Assembly: GCA_026388415.1 (NCBI GenBank) | Contig: JAPLJV010000029.1 | Span: forward strand, 1-55,098 | Direction of reading: 5' to 3' | DNA length: 55,098 nt | Origin: Deltaproteobacteria bacterium | GTDB lineage: Bacteria; Desulfobacterota; Syntrophia; Syntrophales; JACQWR01 | Part shown: positions 40,315-48,839 of the stretch, piece by piece | Position numbering within the stretch: the first letter of the stretch is position 1 | How the letters are laid out: each line of letters starts with the position of its first letter | Notes under the pieces: generated by a model | Seen by the model: only the letters and a program-made list of their open reading frames with translations | Databases searched by the model: none | Told to the model about the DNA's origin: nothing | Made by a program: the position numbers and the translations under genes

Positions 40315-41502
40315 CTATTTCTTCGGTTCTGCCTTTGCGGGTGCGGCCTTTGCGGGAGCGGCTTTCTTGCCGAAGTAATGGTTATAGGCCATGCGCCGGT
40401 TGACGTTGTAATCCATATCCCAAGCTACTGTGCGCTTCGCGAACGCAAACTGCGATGCGAGGATCTCCTTGAACATGGGGTTATCAACCGACTTCTTCGC
40501 CGTGACCTTATCGTAGGCGATGAGCTGCGCTTGCAGGATAGCGTCGGGGGTCTTGTAGAACTTGACCTTGTCCTGGGTCTGCATACCGATGTAATCCTTC
40601 GAGTAGCGGTCTATGGACTTCCATCTCATGTCGGCCGAGGACGCCTCGACGGCGCCCTCGATGAGCGCCCTCATCTTGGCCGGCAGCCCATCGAACTTGG
40701 TCTTGTTGAACAGAATCTCGAAATCCTCCGCGTTCTGGTGGTAGCTCTGGAGCATGCAGACCTTGGAGACGTCGGGAAAGCCGAGCAGGCGGTCGGAGGA
40801 GGCATTGTTGAACTCCGCCCCTTCCAGCAGGCCGCGGTCCATCGCCGGCACGATCTCGCCGCCGGGCAGCGCGTTCACCGATGCACCCATGCCGTTGAAC
40901 ACGTCAACGGAAAGCCCTACGGTGCGGTACTTCATGCCCTTCAGGTCCTCAACCTTGGTGATGGGTTTCTTGAACCATCCGAGCGGCTGCGTAAACATCG
41001 GCCCGTAGGGAAACGATACCACGTTCGCGCCGATGGACGCGTAGAGCTTCGCCAGCAGTTCCTTGCCGCCACCGTACTTGTGCCAGGCCAGCAGCATGTC
41101 GGCGTCCATGCCGAAGCCGGGACCCGAGCCCCACAAGGCCAGTGCATTCTGTTTGCCGTAATGGTAAACCATCACGCCGTGGCCGCCATCTAACGTCCCC
41201 TTGGACACGGCATCGAGTAGGCCGAAGGCCGGCACCACGGAGCCTGCGGGCAGCACCTCGATCTTGAGATCACCACCCGTCATGTCGTTGACCTTCTTGG
41301 CGAAGTCCAGAGCGTACTCGTGAAAGATGTCCTTGGTTGGCCAGGTACTCTGCCAGCGCATCGTAATCGGCCCCTCCGCTTTGAGAATCGCCGGGAAACC
41401 CAGCGTTGCGGCCCCGGCCGTTGCCACGGCGGCCCCGGTCAGGAATTTGCGGCGTGATACGCCTGTCTTCTTGGTGTCCGTGCTCGTTTCTTTCGTTGTC
41501 AT
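40315..41502 (-). CDS. TRAP transporter periplasmic solute-binding protein (DctP/TakP type), Tat-exported
   Basis: The N terminus holds a twin-arginine signal (SRRKFLTGAAVATAGAATLG) ending near AILKAEG. The mature part matches the DctP family: MRWQSTWP, the Arg of the substrate site in GMKYRTVGLSVDVFNGMG, and GAEFNNASSDRLLG. The pattern is closest to the TakP group that binds 2-oxo or branched carboxylates; the ligand cannot be specified. The last 17 residues are an Ala/Pro/Lys repeat (KKAAPAKAAPAKAEPKK). A GGGAGGG ribosome binding site precedes the ATG. Confidence 0.9.
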   Translation of the reverse strand: MTTKETSTDTKKTGVSRRKFLTGAAVATAGAATLGFPAILKAEGPITMRWQSTWPTKDIFHEYALDFAKKVNDMTGGDLKIEVLPAGSVVPAFGLLDAVSKGTLDGGHGVMVYHYGKQNALALWGSGPGFGMDADMLLAWHKYGGGKELLAKLYASIGANVVSFPYGPMFTQPLGWFKKPITKVEDLKGMKYRTVGLSVDVFNGMGASVNALPGGEIVPAMDRGLLEGAEFNNASSDRLLGFPDVSKVCMLQSYHQNAEDFEILFNKTKFDGLPAKMRALIEGAVEASSADMRWKSIDRYSKDYIGMQTQDKVKFYKTPDAILQAQLIAYDKVTAKKSVDNPMFKEILASQFAFAKRTVAWDMDYNVNRRMAYNHYFGKKAAPAKAAPAKAEPKK

Positions 41503-41733
41503 AATTGCCCTCCCATGTGTGATTGAAAAAAATGACTGTCCGAATCCAATAAACCTTAACCGTTAATGCCAACATCAAATAATAATAAATTTGCTGTCCT
41601 GTGAATCTTAAACGCCCCCCATAAAAATGTTCCTGAGACTACCAGCCATGAAATAACTTTGTCAAGGAATATTTCCGCAATAAAATACCGGTAATTATTG
41701 CAAAAGTATTGGATATGATGTAATGGACACGCC

Positions 41734-43059
41734 ATGGACAAATCACAGCCTGTCTTAAGCCTGATGGAAGCCTTGGGGGGGATCAAGAGCCGGCAATTTA
41801 CTTCCGAGGAGTACACCCAGTCGCTCCTGCACCGGATCGCCCTGCTGGATGGAAAAATCCAGGCCTGGACCTGGCTTAAGCCGGAGGAGGCGCTCCAGGC
41901 CGCCCGCCGTTCCGACAGTTATCTGCACGCCGGTGGCGCACCCGGCTCCCTCCAGGGCCTGCCCATAGGCGTAAAAGACATCTTCGCCACCGCCGGCGTG
42001 CCTACGGAAATGGGTTCTCCCGCCTTTGCGGGCCACGTTCCCAAAGGATCGGCCAGAGTGATTGAAAGGCTTGAGACACAGGGAGCCTTCGTTATGGGCA
42101 AGACCGTAACCACCGAATGCGCCTTCTTTTTCCCAGGAAAAACCCGTAATCCCTGGAATCCACTGCACACGCCGGGCGGGTCATCGAGCGGCTCCGCCGC
42201 CGCCGTCGCGGCTGGTTTTGTCCCGGCCGCCCTGGGTACGCAAACCAACGGTTCCGTCATCCGGCCCGCCGCCTTTTGCGGGGTTGTCGGCTTTAAACCG
42301 ACCCAGGGCGCCATTCCCATCGAGGGCGCCCTGACCTTCAGCCACACCCTGGATCAGGCAGGCATCTTCACCCGTCAGGTGGAGGATGCTGCCTGGCTGT
42401 CGGCCTCCCTGGCCGGTGAAAGCGCGGGATTATTGCCGGCAATTTGCGCCCGCTCCACGCCTCCCCGCCTGGCGGCAGTGAAAACCCCGGTATGGGAACA
42501 GGCAGAGGATTATGCCCGGCAGCATTTCATGGATAATATCGCTACATTAAGAAAGGGCGGCGCCCAGGTGGACGAAGTGGAATTACCCGAGATATTCAGC
42601 CTCGCCCAACAGACGATCAGAACCATCATGGCGGCCGAGGCGGCCTTTAACCTGGGAGAACTGCAGCTCAAGCAGGCACCTCTTCTCAGCCCAGTCTTGA
42701 CGGATTTTCTTGCCGAAGGAAGGAACGTAGGGGCGGCGGTCTATTTGCAGGCCCTGAAGATACGCCAAAACCTGCAAAACGAACTGGAGCGCTTCCTGGC
42801 CAAATACGATGCCGCTATCACGCCGGCCGCCACTGGCGAGGCGCCGGCAACGCTCGAACAGACGGGCAATCCCGCATTCTGCTCCATCTGGAGCCTCTGC
42901 GGCGTCCCGGCCATTACCATCCCGGCAGGTTTTGGTCCGCGTGGATTGCCCCTGGGATTGCAGATCGTGGGCCCGCAGGGGAAGGATGACCAGGTCTTGT
43001 CTGCGGCCCATTGGTGTGAAGGGTTGCTTTCCTTTCCTTCCTGGGAGGAAAAACAATGA
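41734..43059 (+). CDS. amidase signature family hydrolase
   Basis: The 441-residue protein has the Ser-cisSer-Lys triad of amidase signature enzymes: Lys in PIGVKDIF, cis-Ser in GGSSSGSAAAVAAG and the nucleophile Ser in TQTNGSVIRPAAFCG. It hydrolyses an amide, possibly of an imported compound. The usual GTDTGGSIR is GTQTNGSVIR here. It is divergent from the TRAP genes and overlaps the next gene by 4 bases. The ribosome binding site is weak. Confidence 0.9.
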   Translation: MDKSQPVLSLMEALGGIKSRQFTSEEYTQSLLHRIALLDGKIQAWTWLKPEEALQAARRSDSYLHAGGAPGSLQGLPIGVKDIFATAGVPTEMGSPAFAGHVPKGSARVIERLETQGAFVMGKTVTTECAFFFPGKTRNPWNPLHTPGGSSSGSAAAVAAGFVPAALGTQTNGSVIRPAAFCGVVGFKPTQGAIPIEGALTFSHTLDQAGIFTRQVEDAAWLSASLAGESAGLLPAICARSTPPRLAAVKTPVWEQAEDYARQHFMDNIATLRKGGAQVDEVELPEIFSLAQQTIRTIMAAEAAFNLGELQLKQAPLLSPVLTDFLAEGRNVGAAVYLQALKIRQNLQNELERFLAKYDAAITPAATGEAPATLEQTGNPAFCSIWSLCGVPAITIPAGFGPRGLPLGLQIVGPQGKDDQVLSAAHWCEGLLSFPSWEEKQ

Positions 43060-43352
43060 AACCGGAGGAATTTGCTGAGGCAATTATAAAATCACGCGAA
43101 CTGGTGGAGTCGGGCAAGTACACCGCCTGCCCTTGTGTGCAGACACGATGCGAGTGGCATGGCAAATGTTTTGAGTGCGTGATGATCCACCGGACAAAGA
43201 AGCATCATTTGCCGGAGTGCCTCCATCCTCTTTTTAAGGAGAAGATCAGGGGACTTGCCAAGATGGTTGAAGCGGGGATTACGGGAGAAGGTCCGACAGA
43301 TGCTCACTGGGACTATCTGCACCGGATCGCACCACCCAAAAAGAAAGCTTGA
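43056..43352 (+). CDS. small cysteine/histidine-rich protein
   Basis: The 98-residue protein has a dense metal-binding pattern: C-P-C-x5-C-x4-HGK-C-x2-C, then HR and HHLPEC. It probably holds Zn or Fe, but I know no family. Its ATG overlaps the amidase stop (ATGA) and GGAGG lies within the amidase 3' end, so translation is coupled. It may be an accessory or regulator of the amidase or of the following transporter. Confidence 0.7.
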   Translation: MKPEEFAEAIIKSRELVESGKYTACPCVQTRCEWHGKCFECVMIHRTKKHHLPECLHPLFKEKIRGLAKMVEAGITGEGPTDAHWDYLHRIAPPKKKA

Positions 43353-43386
43353 CGGCCAGTCAGATTGAAGAAGAAACGGAGGATAT

Positions 43387-44604
43387 ATGAAAAAGTTGCA
43401 TTATGCGTGGGTTATTGCCTTTACCGGGACACTTGTGACAATCCTCGCCCATGGCTTCGGGAGGATGTCATACTCTGTAATATTGCCATCTATGAAGGAT
43501 GGTCTGGCGCTGAGTTATACACAGTTAGGCTCGATTGCCACGGGTAACTTCATAGGGTATCTCTGCCTCGCCATCATCGGAGGTTTTCTTGCCGCCCGTT
43601 TCGGGGTAAGGAGAGTTGTCTTCATATCTCTTTTGGTCATAGGTGTAAGCCTTTTTCTGACCGGGTTTGCCGATTCTTTCCTTTACGCATTTTTTATGAG
43701 ACTCATCACCGGAACAGGAAATGGGGGGAGTTATGTTCCCATTATGGCGCTCCCTGCCGCCTGGTTTGTTATGGAAAAAAGAGGCCTAGCAACCGGCATA
43801 GTATCCGGCGGCATTGGAGCCGGACTCTTTTTTTCCGGGATCGTTCTCCCGCCTGTCATAGCGGCCTTCGGGCAGGAAGGATGGAGATATGCGTGGTTTT
43901 TGCTGGGAATTACCGTATTTATTCTTGCCTTCGTCTGTTATGCGTTTTTAAGAAATAACCCGGCAGAAAAAGGCCTGTCTATTTACGGCGGAGAAGAGGC
44001 GCAGAAAGGCGGACCAAAGGTTACCCTGTTTTCGGCATTCAAAGATGTAGTTGTAGAACCGGAGATATGGAAGCTGGGGTGTGTTTATTTCATGTACGGG
44101 TTTTCCTATGTCATTTACCTCACATTTTTTGTCGCCTACCTGACGAAAGAAATGGGCGTAGCTCCTGTTGCCGCGGGCAGGATATTTGCCGTACTCGGCG
44201 TCTTGAGTATTTTCTGCGGTGTCATTTATGGCTGGATATCAGATGTCATCGGGAGGAGATACGGTTCCATGGTCGCCTATCTCACCCTCATGCTCGCTTA
44301 CCTCATCTTGGCCTTCTGGAAGGACTATACGGGTTTTTATGTGTCTGCCGTAATATTCGGTATCGCTGCTTTCTCAATACCCACAATTATGGCCGCGGCC
44401 TCCGGCGATGCGGTAGGCGGCAGACTGGCGCCGGCCGGCCTCGGCTTTATCACCCTCTTTTTTGGGATAGGCCAGGCGTTAGGGCCGGCAATAGGCGGAT
44501 ATATGAAGGATGCAACGGGTACTTTCACCAATGCCTTTATCCTTTCTGCAATAGTCTCCCTTGCAGGCGCACTGGGCTCTCTGATTCTGAAGAAAAAGAC
44601 ATAG
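43387..44604 (+). CDS. major facilitator superfamily transporter
   Basis: The 405-residue protein has 12 hydrophobic segments, the loop 2-3 signature region (GGFLAARFGVRRVV) and its repeat in loop 8-9 (GWISDVIGRRYG). The pattern resembles monocarboxylate/oxalate-formate type carriers. The substrate is unknown; the amidase next to it suggests a carboxamide or carboxylate. A CGGAGG ribosome binding site precedes the ATG. Confidence 0.85.
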   Translation: MKKLHYAWVIAFTGTLVTILAHGFGRMSYSVILPSMKDGLALSYTQLGSIATGNFIGYLCLAIIGGFLAARFGVRRVVFISLLVIGVSLFLTGFADSFLYAFFMRLITGTGNGGSYVPIMALPAAWFVMEKRGLATGIVSGGIGAGLFFSGIVLPPVIAAFGQEGWRYAWFLLGITVFILAFVCYAFLRNNPAEKGLSIYGGEEAQKGGPKVTLFSAFKDVVVEPEIWKLGCVYFMYGFSYVIYLTFFVAYLTKEMGVAPVAAGRIFAVLGVLSIFCGVIYGWISDVIGRRYGSMVAYLTLMLAYLILAFWKDYTGFYVSAVIFGIAAFSIPTIMAAASGDAVGGRLAPAGLGFITLFFGIGQALGPAIGGYMKDATGTFTNAFILSAIVSLAGALGSLILKKKT

Positions 44605-44627
44605 ACTTTCTCAACAATAAAGGTCAA

Positions 44628-44656
44628 TTGACAGGTACCGTATAATACCTTATCCT
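44628..44656 (+). promoter_or_regulatory. promoter of the AOR cluster
   Basis: TTGACA is followed after 17 bases by TATCCT, 38 bases before the GTG start. A small palindrome (GGTA...TACC) fills the spacer. Confidence 0.6.
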
Positions 44657-44693
44657 GACCCCGTAAAAAATAACTGACAAAGGAACCTGGCAC

Positions 44694-46874
44694 GTGAAAT
44701 ACACAAAATCAACGCTTGTACATGGATATAACAACAGGATACTTACGATAGACTTGGGAACGGAAACCTTGCTTACTCCCGGGCTTGATCCCCGGACCAG
44801 AGATTATTTTATCGGCGGCCGGGGCCTTGGTTTATACCTCCTGCATGAGAGAATTAATTTAACAACATCTCCCCATGATCCGGAAAATCCGTTGATACTA
44901 TCGCCTGGCCCCCTGGGCGGAATTCCGCAATTTCCCGGGACCAGCAAATGCATGGCTATTTCCCTGTCGCCGCTTACAGGTATTCCGGGAGTTTCAAATT
45001 TCGGAGGACATTTTGGCGCGTACCTGAAGTACGCCGGTTTTGATGCCCTGGTATTAACCGGAAAATCCAGAAATGATGTTATGATCGTTATTGACGCTAT
45101 GCGGGGCGATATCTCCATCATGGCCGCGCCCACCATAGATTTTGTCTTCGACCTGGAAAAAGAAATCGCCGACACGTTTAGCCACCAGGGATACGACCGG
45201 AAGAACATCGTTTTCCTGACGACGGGCATCGGCGCAACCAAGACAACTTATGGCTGTATCAACAGCCATTATTATGATCCCACCAAATCCATGGACGAAA
45301 TCAGAGGATTCTACCGGGTAAAACAGGCAGGCAGGACTGGTCTCGGCACCGTCATGATTGATAAGAAAGTCAAGGCCGTCGTCATCATTGCCGAATTTCC
45401 CAAAGGTGAAAACCCTTATGGGGCGGCTGATTGGGACAAGGTGAAAAAATCGGGTCTGAGGCTCAGTAAGGTCGTCAGGGAAGAAGACCCGAAATCATTG
45501 CAAATGTCCAGCAAAGGGAGCGCCGGACTGATAGATTTCATGAACAGGGAAGAATACCAGTCTCTGCCGGTAAATAACTACCAGTTGGGATCTGATTCGC
45601 GAGCCGAAAAAATCAGCGGCAAATATTACGCGGAATCTCTCTTCGATCACCGGGGCATGGACGGTTGTTTCCCGGGGTGCAATCTGAGATGCACCAAAGG
45701 GGGGTGCGTGACCTTGACAACGGGCAGAGACAAAGACCGCCGGGTCTGGGTGGATGGCCCCGAATATGAAACGGCCGCCGGTTTCGGTTCCAATCTGGGG
45801 ATGTGGAATCCCAATTTCATTATGGAAGCCAACTGGCATTGCGATAACTACGGGATAGATACCATTACGACCGCGGTTATTATCGCCTTCTTGATGGAGT
45901 GCTGCCAGAGAGGCTATCTGACCAAAGCGGATACTGATGGATTGGAACTTGAATGGGGCAACGAACAGGCGGTATTGACCCTCATTCATCGGATTGCGCT
46001 TTCGGAAACAGAATTAGCCAAAGAAGCCGGCAGGGGAATGTTGCCTCTGCTGGACTGGATTTCAGCCAAATATAAAGGCAGAACTGGCGTATCTCCCCGG
46101 GAAGAGCTTGAGAAGTTTGCCATGCAGACCAAGGGTCTCCCGTTCTCCCTTTACCGGACTCACCGATCATTATCCATGCAGGGTTCCTATGCCGCCGCCA
46201 GCGATATCGGCGCCCACCATTCCGCCGCCTGGTTGATCAAAATAGATCTCATCGGTGGATTCCCCACCTTGCGGGACAAGGCCAGGGCATTGATCTCCTA
46301 TCCGCGAGTCCGGCTCGGCAATGATAATCTGGGGCTGTGCAAACTTCCCTGGGTGGATGTGTTCAATCCCGATTCGGGGAAGATGAAGAATACGGATATT
46401 TATATTAATCCAGCCTCTCAGGAAATTTACGCTGATTTCTACAACGGCATGCTGGGCACAAATATGACTTGGCAAGACATTTTCGCGCAGACAGATCATG
46501 ACATAAATTTACAACGGGTTATGAATGCCATGACCTACGGAACAGACACGGGAAAATACGACTGGATCCCGGATCGGGCGATCGGGCCAATTGACGATGA
46601 TCTGTATGATATTGAAAAAGCTTATCATGACGAGGAGATCGGCAAAATTCTCGGGAAGTCCATAGCCGAAGTGCAGGGCATGGAGACAGGGGCAAAACGA
46701 GCAATCCTGATGAATCATCGTAAAGAGCAATTGACTGAATTGATCCGGATTTATTACGATGAAAGAGGCTGGAGCAGTTCCGGATTACCGACAATTGCTA
46801 CCCTGAAACGCATCGGCCTGTGGGAATTCCTCACCGAGGAAACAAGAAACAGAATTTCTGAAATATCCGGTTGA
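44694..46874 (+). CDS. aldehyde:ferredoxin oxidoreductase family tungsten enzyme
   Basis: The 726-residue protein has the AOR fold: N-terminal domain with LTIDLGTETL and FIGGRGLGLYLL, then VDGPEYETAAGFGSN (355-368) and DNYGIDTI for pterin/metal binding. The iron-sulfur Cys are C325, C329, C333 and probably C549 (NDNLGLC); the first spacing is x3 rather than the usual x2, and C338 follows. AOR enzymes interconvert aldehydes or acids with ferredoxin electrons at a tungsto-bispterin site. The length exceeds classic AOR (about 600), so a subfamily with a different substrate is likely. It starts with GTG at 44694 (AAAGGAACC). Confidence 0.9.
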   Translation: MKYTKSTLVHGYNNRILTIDLGTETLLTPGLDPRTRDYFIGGRGLGLYLLHERINLTTSPHDPENPLILSPGPLGGIPQFPGTSKCMAISLSPLTGIPGVSNFGGHFGAYLKYAGFDALVLTGKSRNDVMIVIDAMRGDISIMAAPTIDFVFDLEKEIADTFSHQGYDRKNIVFLTTGIGATKTTYGCINSHYYDPTKSMDEIRGFYRVKQAGRTGLGTVMIDKKVKAVVIIAEFPKGENPYGAADWDKVKKSGLRLSKVVREEDPKSLQMSSKGSAGLIDFMNREEYQSLPVNNYQLGSDSRAEKISGKYYAESLFDHRGMDGCFPGCNLRCTKGGCVTLTTGRDKDRRVWVDGPEYETAAGFGSNLGMWNPNFIMEANWHCDNYGIDTITTAVIIAFLMECCQRGYLTKADTDGLELEWGNEQAVLTLIHRIALSETELAKEAGRGMLPLLDWISAKYKGRTGVSPREELEKFAMQTKGLPFSLYRTHRSLSMQGSYAAASDIGAHHSAAWLIKIDLIGGFPTLRDKARALISYPRVRLGNDNLGLCKLPWVDVFNPDSGKMKNTDIYINPASQEIYADFYNGMLGTNMTWQDIFAQTDHDINLQRVMNAMTYGTDTGKYDWIPDRAIGPIDDDLYDIEKAYHDEEIGKILGKSIAEVQGMETGAKRAILMNHRKEQLTELIRIYYDERGWSSSGLPTIATLKRIGLWEFLTEETRNRISEISG

Positions 46875-46898
46875 TATTCTACCTCGATCTTCAGCATT

Positions 46899-46927
46899 GT
46901 TACGTATAGTACCTACCTATACGTAAC
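46899..46927. repeat. perfect 11-bp hairpin between the AOR and DUF362 genes
   Basis: GTTACGTATAG and CTATACGTAAC enclose 7 bases. A T6 run begins 9 bases later, so it may work as a weak terminator that lowers expression of the downstream genes, or as an operator. Confidence 0.6.
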
Positions 46928-46958
46928 CGCGGATGTTTTTTAATAAGGAGACAGACAT

Positions 46959-48713
46959 ATGTCAAAGATAGCGCTCAGGAAGAGCCGGCTGTCGTCCGCC
47001 TTGTGGAGCATATTTCGCGATTATTACGTAAACATACCCGGTGTTGATCCGTCTTATACGCATGCCCGATGGCAGCAATGGAAAGAAAGCGCGGGCGTCA
47101 TCACGTATCTCGCCGGAAGCAACGGCAAGGTTGTGGGATGGATCGTTTATAACCCGGCTACGAGCACCGTCGAGGAGATCCTCGTAAACGGCGAGGAGCA
47201 ACAGGCGAAAATCCTTTTCCGGATGATTGACGAGCTCATCGCCGTGCAAAACCTTGTGTCCGCCGAGGTACTGGCGTCAGACCAGCAGAGATACCGGTGG
47301 TTGGTGGAATACGGCTTTCGTCCTACCCGATCCTTTACCGCGAACGACGCTTCTTTCCTCAAAATGGATCTGAGTACGGCGGTGCTTTTTAAAAGGCTTA
47401 AAGGACGGAAACCGGCAAAGGACTGCCGGAAAAAGGAAAAGGTAGCTATTGAGAAAGTCCCTGCATCCCAGACCTATGCAGAGATCAAAGAAAGCATTGA
47501 AAATCTCGTCAACAAACTGGGCGGCGTGCGCAAGTTTGTTAAAGCGGGCCAGACGGTCGTGATCAAACCGAATCTGGTGGCCGACCACGGGATGGTGAAT
47601 GGTGTGTACCGAGGGGGTGTGGTCACTGATATACGGATCGTGCGAGCTCTCGTTGAGCTCCTGCTGCCTATCGCCGGGAAAGTCATCATCGCGGAAGGCT
47701 CCTCAATCAACCGTAGCGCAACTATGAAGATGTTTCTCCTGTACGGTTATGACAAGCTGATTGATCTCGATCCCCACAAGGTGAGCCTCGTTGACTTGAA
47801 CGCGGACGCACTGATCGAAAAGACGGTGCCGGGCGCGAAACGGATGACGTCGAGAAAGGTTCCGGTCACCCTCAACAGGGCCGATGTGATCATCAACGTG
47901 CCAGTCATGAAAAACCATTTTGCGGCCATCACCTCGCTCGCGATTAAGAGTCTCCAGGGAGCGATGCCGCCTCTTGAGAAATATATGAGTCATTTCTTTG
48001 GGCTCTGGCAGAACCTGGTCAACATTCACCTTCTCGTCAAACCAAAGCTGCACATTATTGATGGCCTCGTCGGGCAGGAAGATTTCGGCCCGGTCTCAGG
48101 CACACCAAAGCCAATGAACCTGTTGATCGGAGGGGTGAACCCGGTAGCGGTGGATGCGGTGACCATGAGGATCATGGGGCTCGATCCGCTAACGTCGCCT
48201 CCCGTGCGGCTGGCCTATATGCAGGGCCTGGGACCGATTGACCCGGAGAAAATAAACATCATTGGGCCAGCGATCGCGGCAGTGGCGAGCCCGTTCAAGC
48301 AGCCGGAAATCAATTTGACGAGCGGCAGGGACATTACCATTCACGCTGAAAATGCCTGTCCCGGCTGCGCGGGATACCTCCACTTCGCCGTGGCTAAACT
48401 GCGACGGCCTGATCCGAAAGACCCATCGAGGCTTCTCATAGACCGGCCCTTTGATCGCAAGGTGCATATCTTTCTCGGTCCCACCATTGACCGCGACATC
48501 AATCCGGGCGAAACGAACATCTTCCTGGGTATCTGTCAGCAACACCATGCGGAAACGGGCGCCCATCTGCCGGGCTGTCCTCCTCATGCAGGGGTGCTGC
48601 TCAAGGGCATGTACCAATTATTTCCTGATGTCGAACGGCCCAAATACGCAGACGAGGCCGAGGAGATAAAGCTGGAAAGAATGCTCAAGGAAACCCAGGC
48701 TTCTCTTCATTGA
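46959..48713 (+). CDS. DUF362 protein with N-terminal acetyltransferase-like domain
   Basis: The first 140 residues look like a GNAT-type domain (GVITYLAGSNGKVVGWIVYNPATSTVEEI... VEYGFRPTR). From about 160 to 470 a DUF362 domain follows (VVIKPNLVADHG, ADVIINVPVMKNH, NPVAVDAVTMRIMGLDP). The C-terminal part has Cys/His clusters (ENACPGCAGY; LGICQQHHAETGAHLPGCPPHAG) instead of the usual ferredoxin domain. DUF362 proteins often belong to redox or corrinoid systems, but no reaction is known to me. An AAGGAGA site precedes the ATG. It lies between AOR and the radical-SAM-like gene. Confidence 0.82.
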   Translation: MSKIALRKSRLSSALWSIFRDYYVNIPGVDPSYTHARWQQWKESAGVITYLAGSNGKVVGWIVYNPATSTVEEILVNGEEQQAKILFRMIDELIAVQNLVSAEVLASDQQRYRWLVEYGFRPTRSFTANDASFLKMDLSTAVLFKRLKGRKPAKDCRKKEKVAIEKVPASQTYAEIKESIENLVNKLGGVRKFVKAGQTVVIKPNLVADHGMVNGVYRGGVVTDIRIVRALVELLLPIAGKVIIAEGSSINRSATMKMFLLYGYDKLIDLDPHKVSLVDLNADALIEKTVPGAKRMTSRKVPVTLNRADVIINVPVMKNHFAAITSLAIKSLQGAMPPLEKYMSHFFGLWQNLVNIHLLVKPKLHIIDGLVGQEDFGPVSGTPKPMNLLIGGVNPVAVDAVTMRIMGLDPLTSPPVRLAYMQGLGPIDPEKINIIGPAIAAVASPFKQPEINLTSGRDITIHAENACPGCAGYLHFAVAKLRRPDPKDPSRLLIDRPFDRKVHIFLGPTIDRDINPGETNIFLGICQQHHAETGAHLPGCPPHAGVLLKGMYQLFPDVERPKYADEAEEIKLERMLKETQASLH

Positions 48714-48839
48714 GGGATCCTCTAAACTGCTATCAGCGCCAGCTCTCGCCGGTGCAAAACGTTGCCCTTACATAAAATAAAGTATTCCAATGCGTTATCA
48801 ATTATATTGTTTTCATATAAACTATGATACGAGTGAGCC

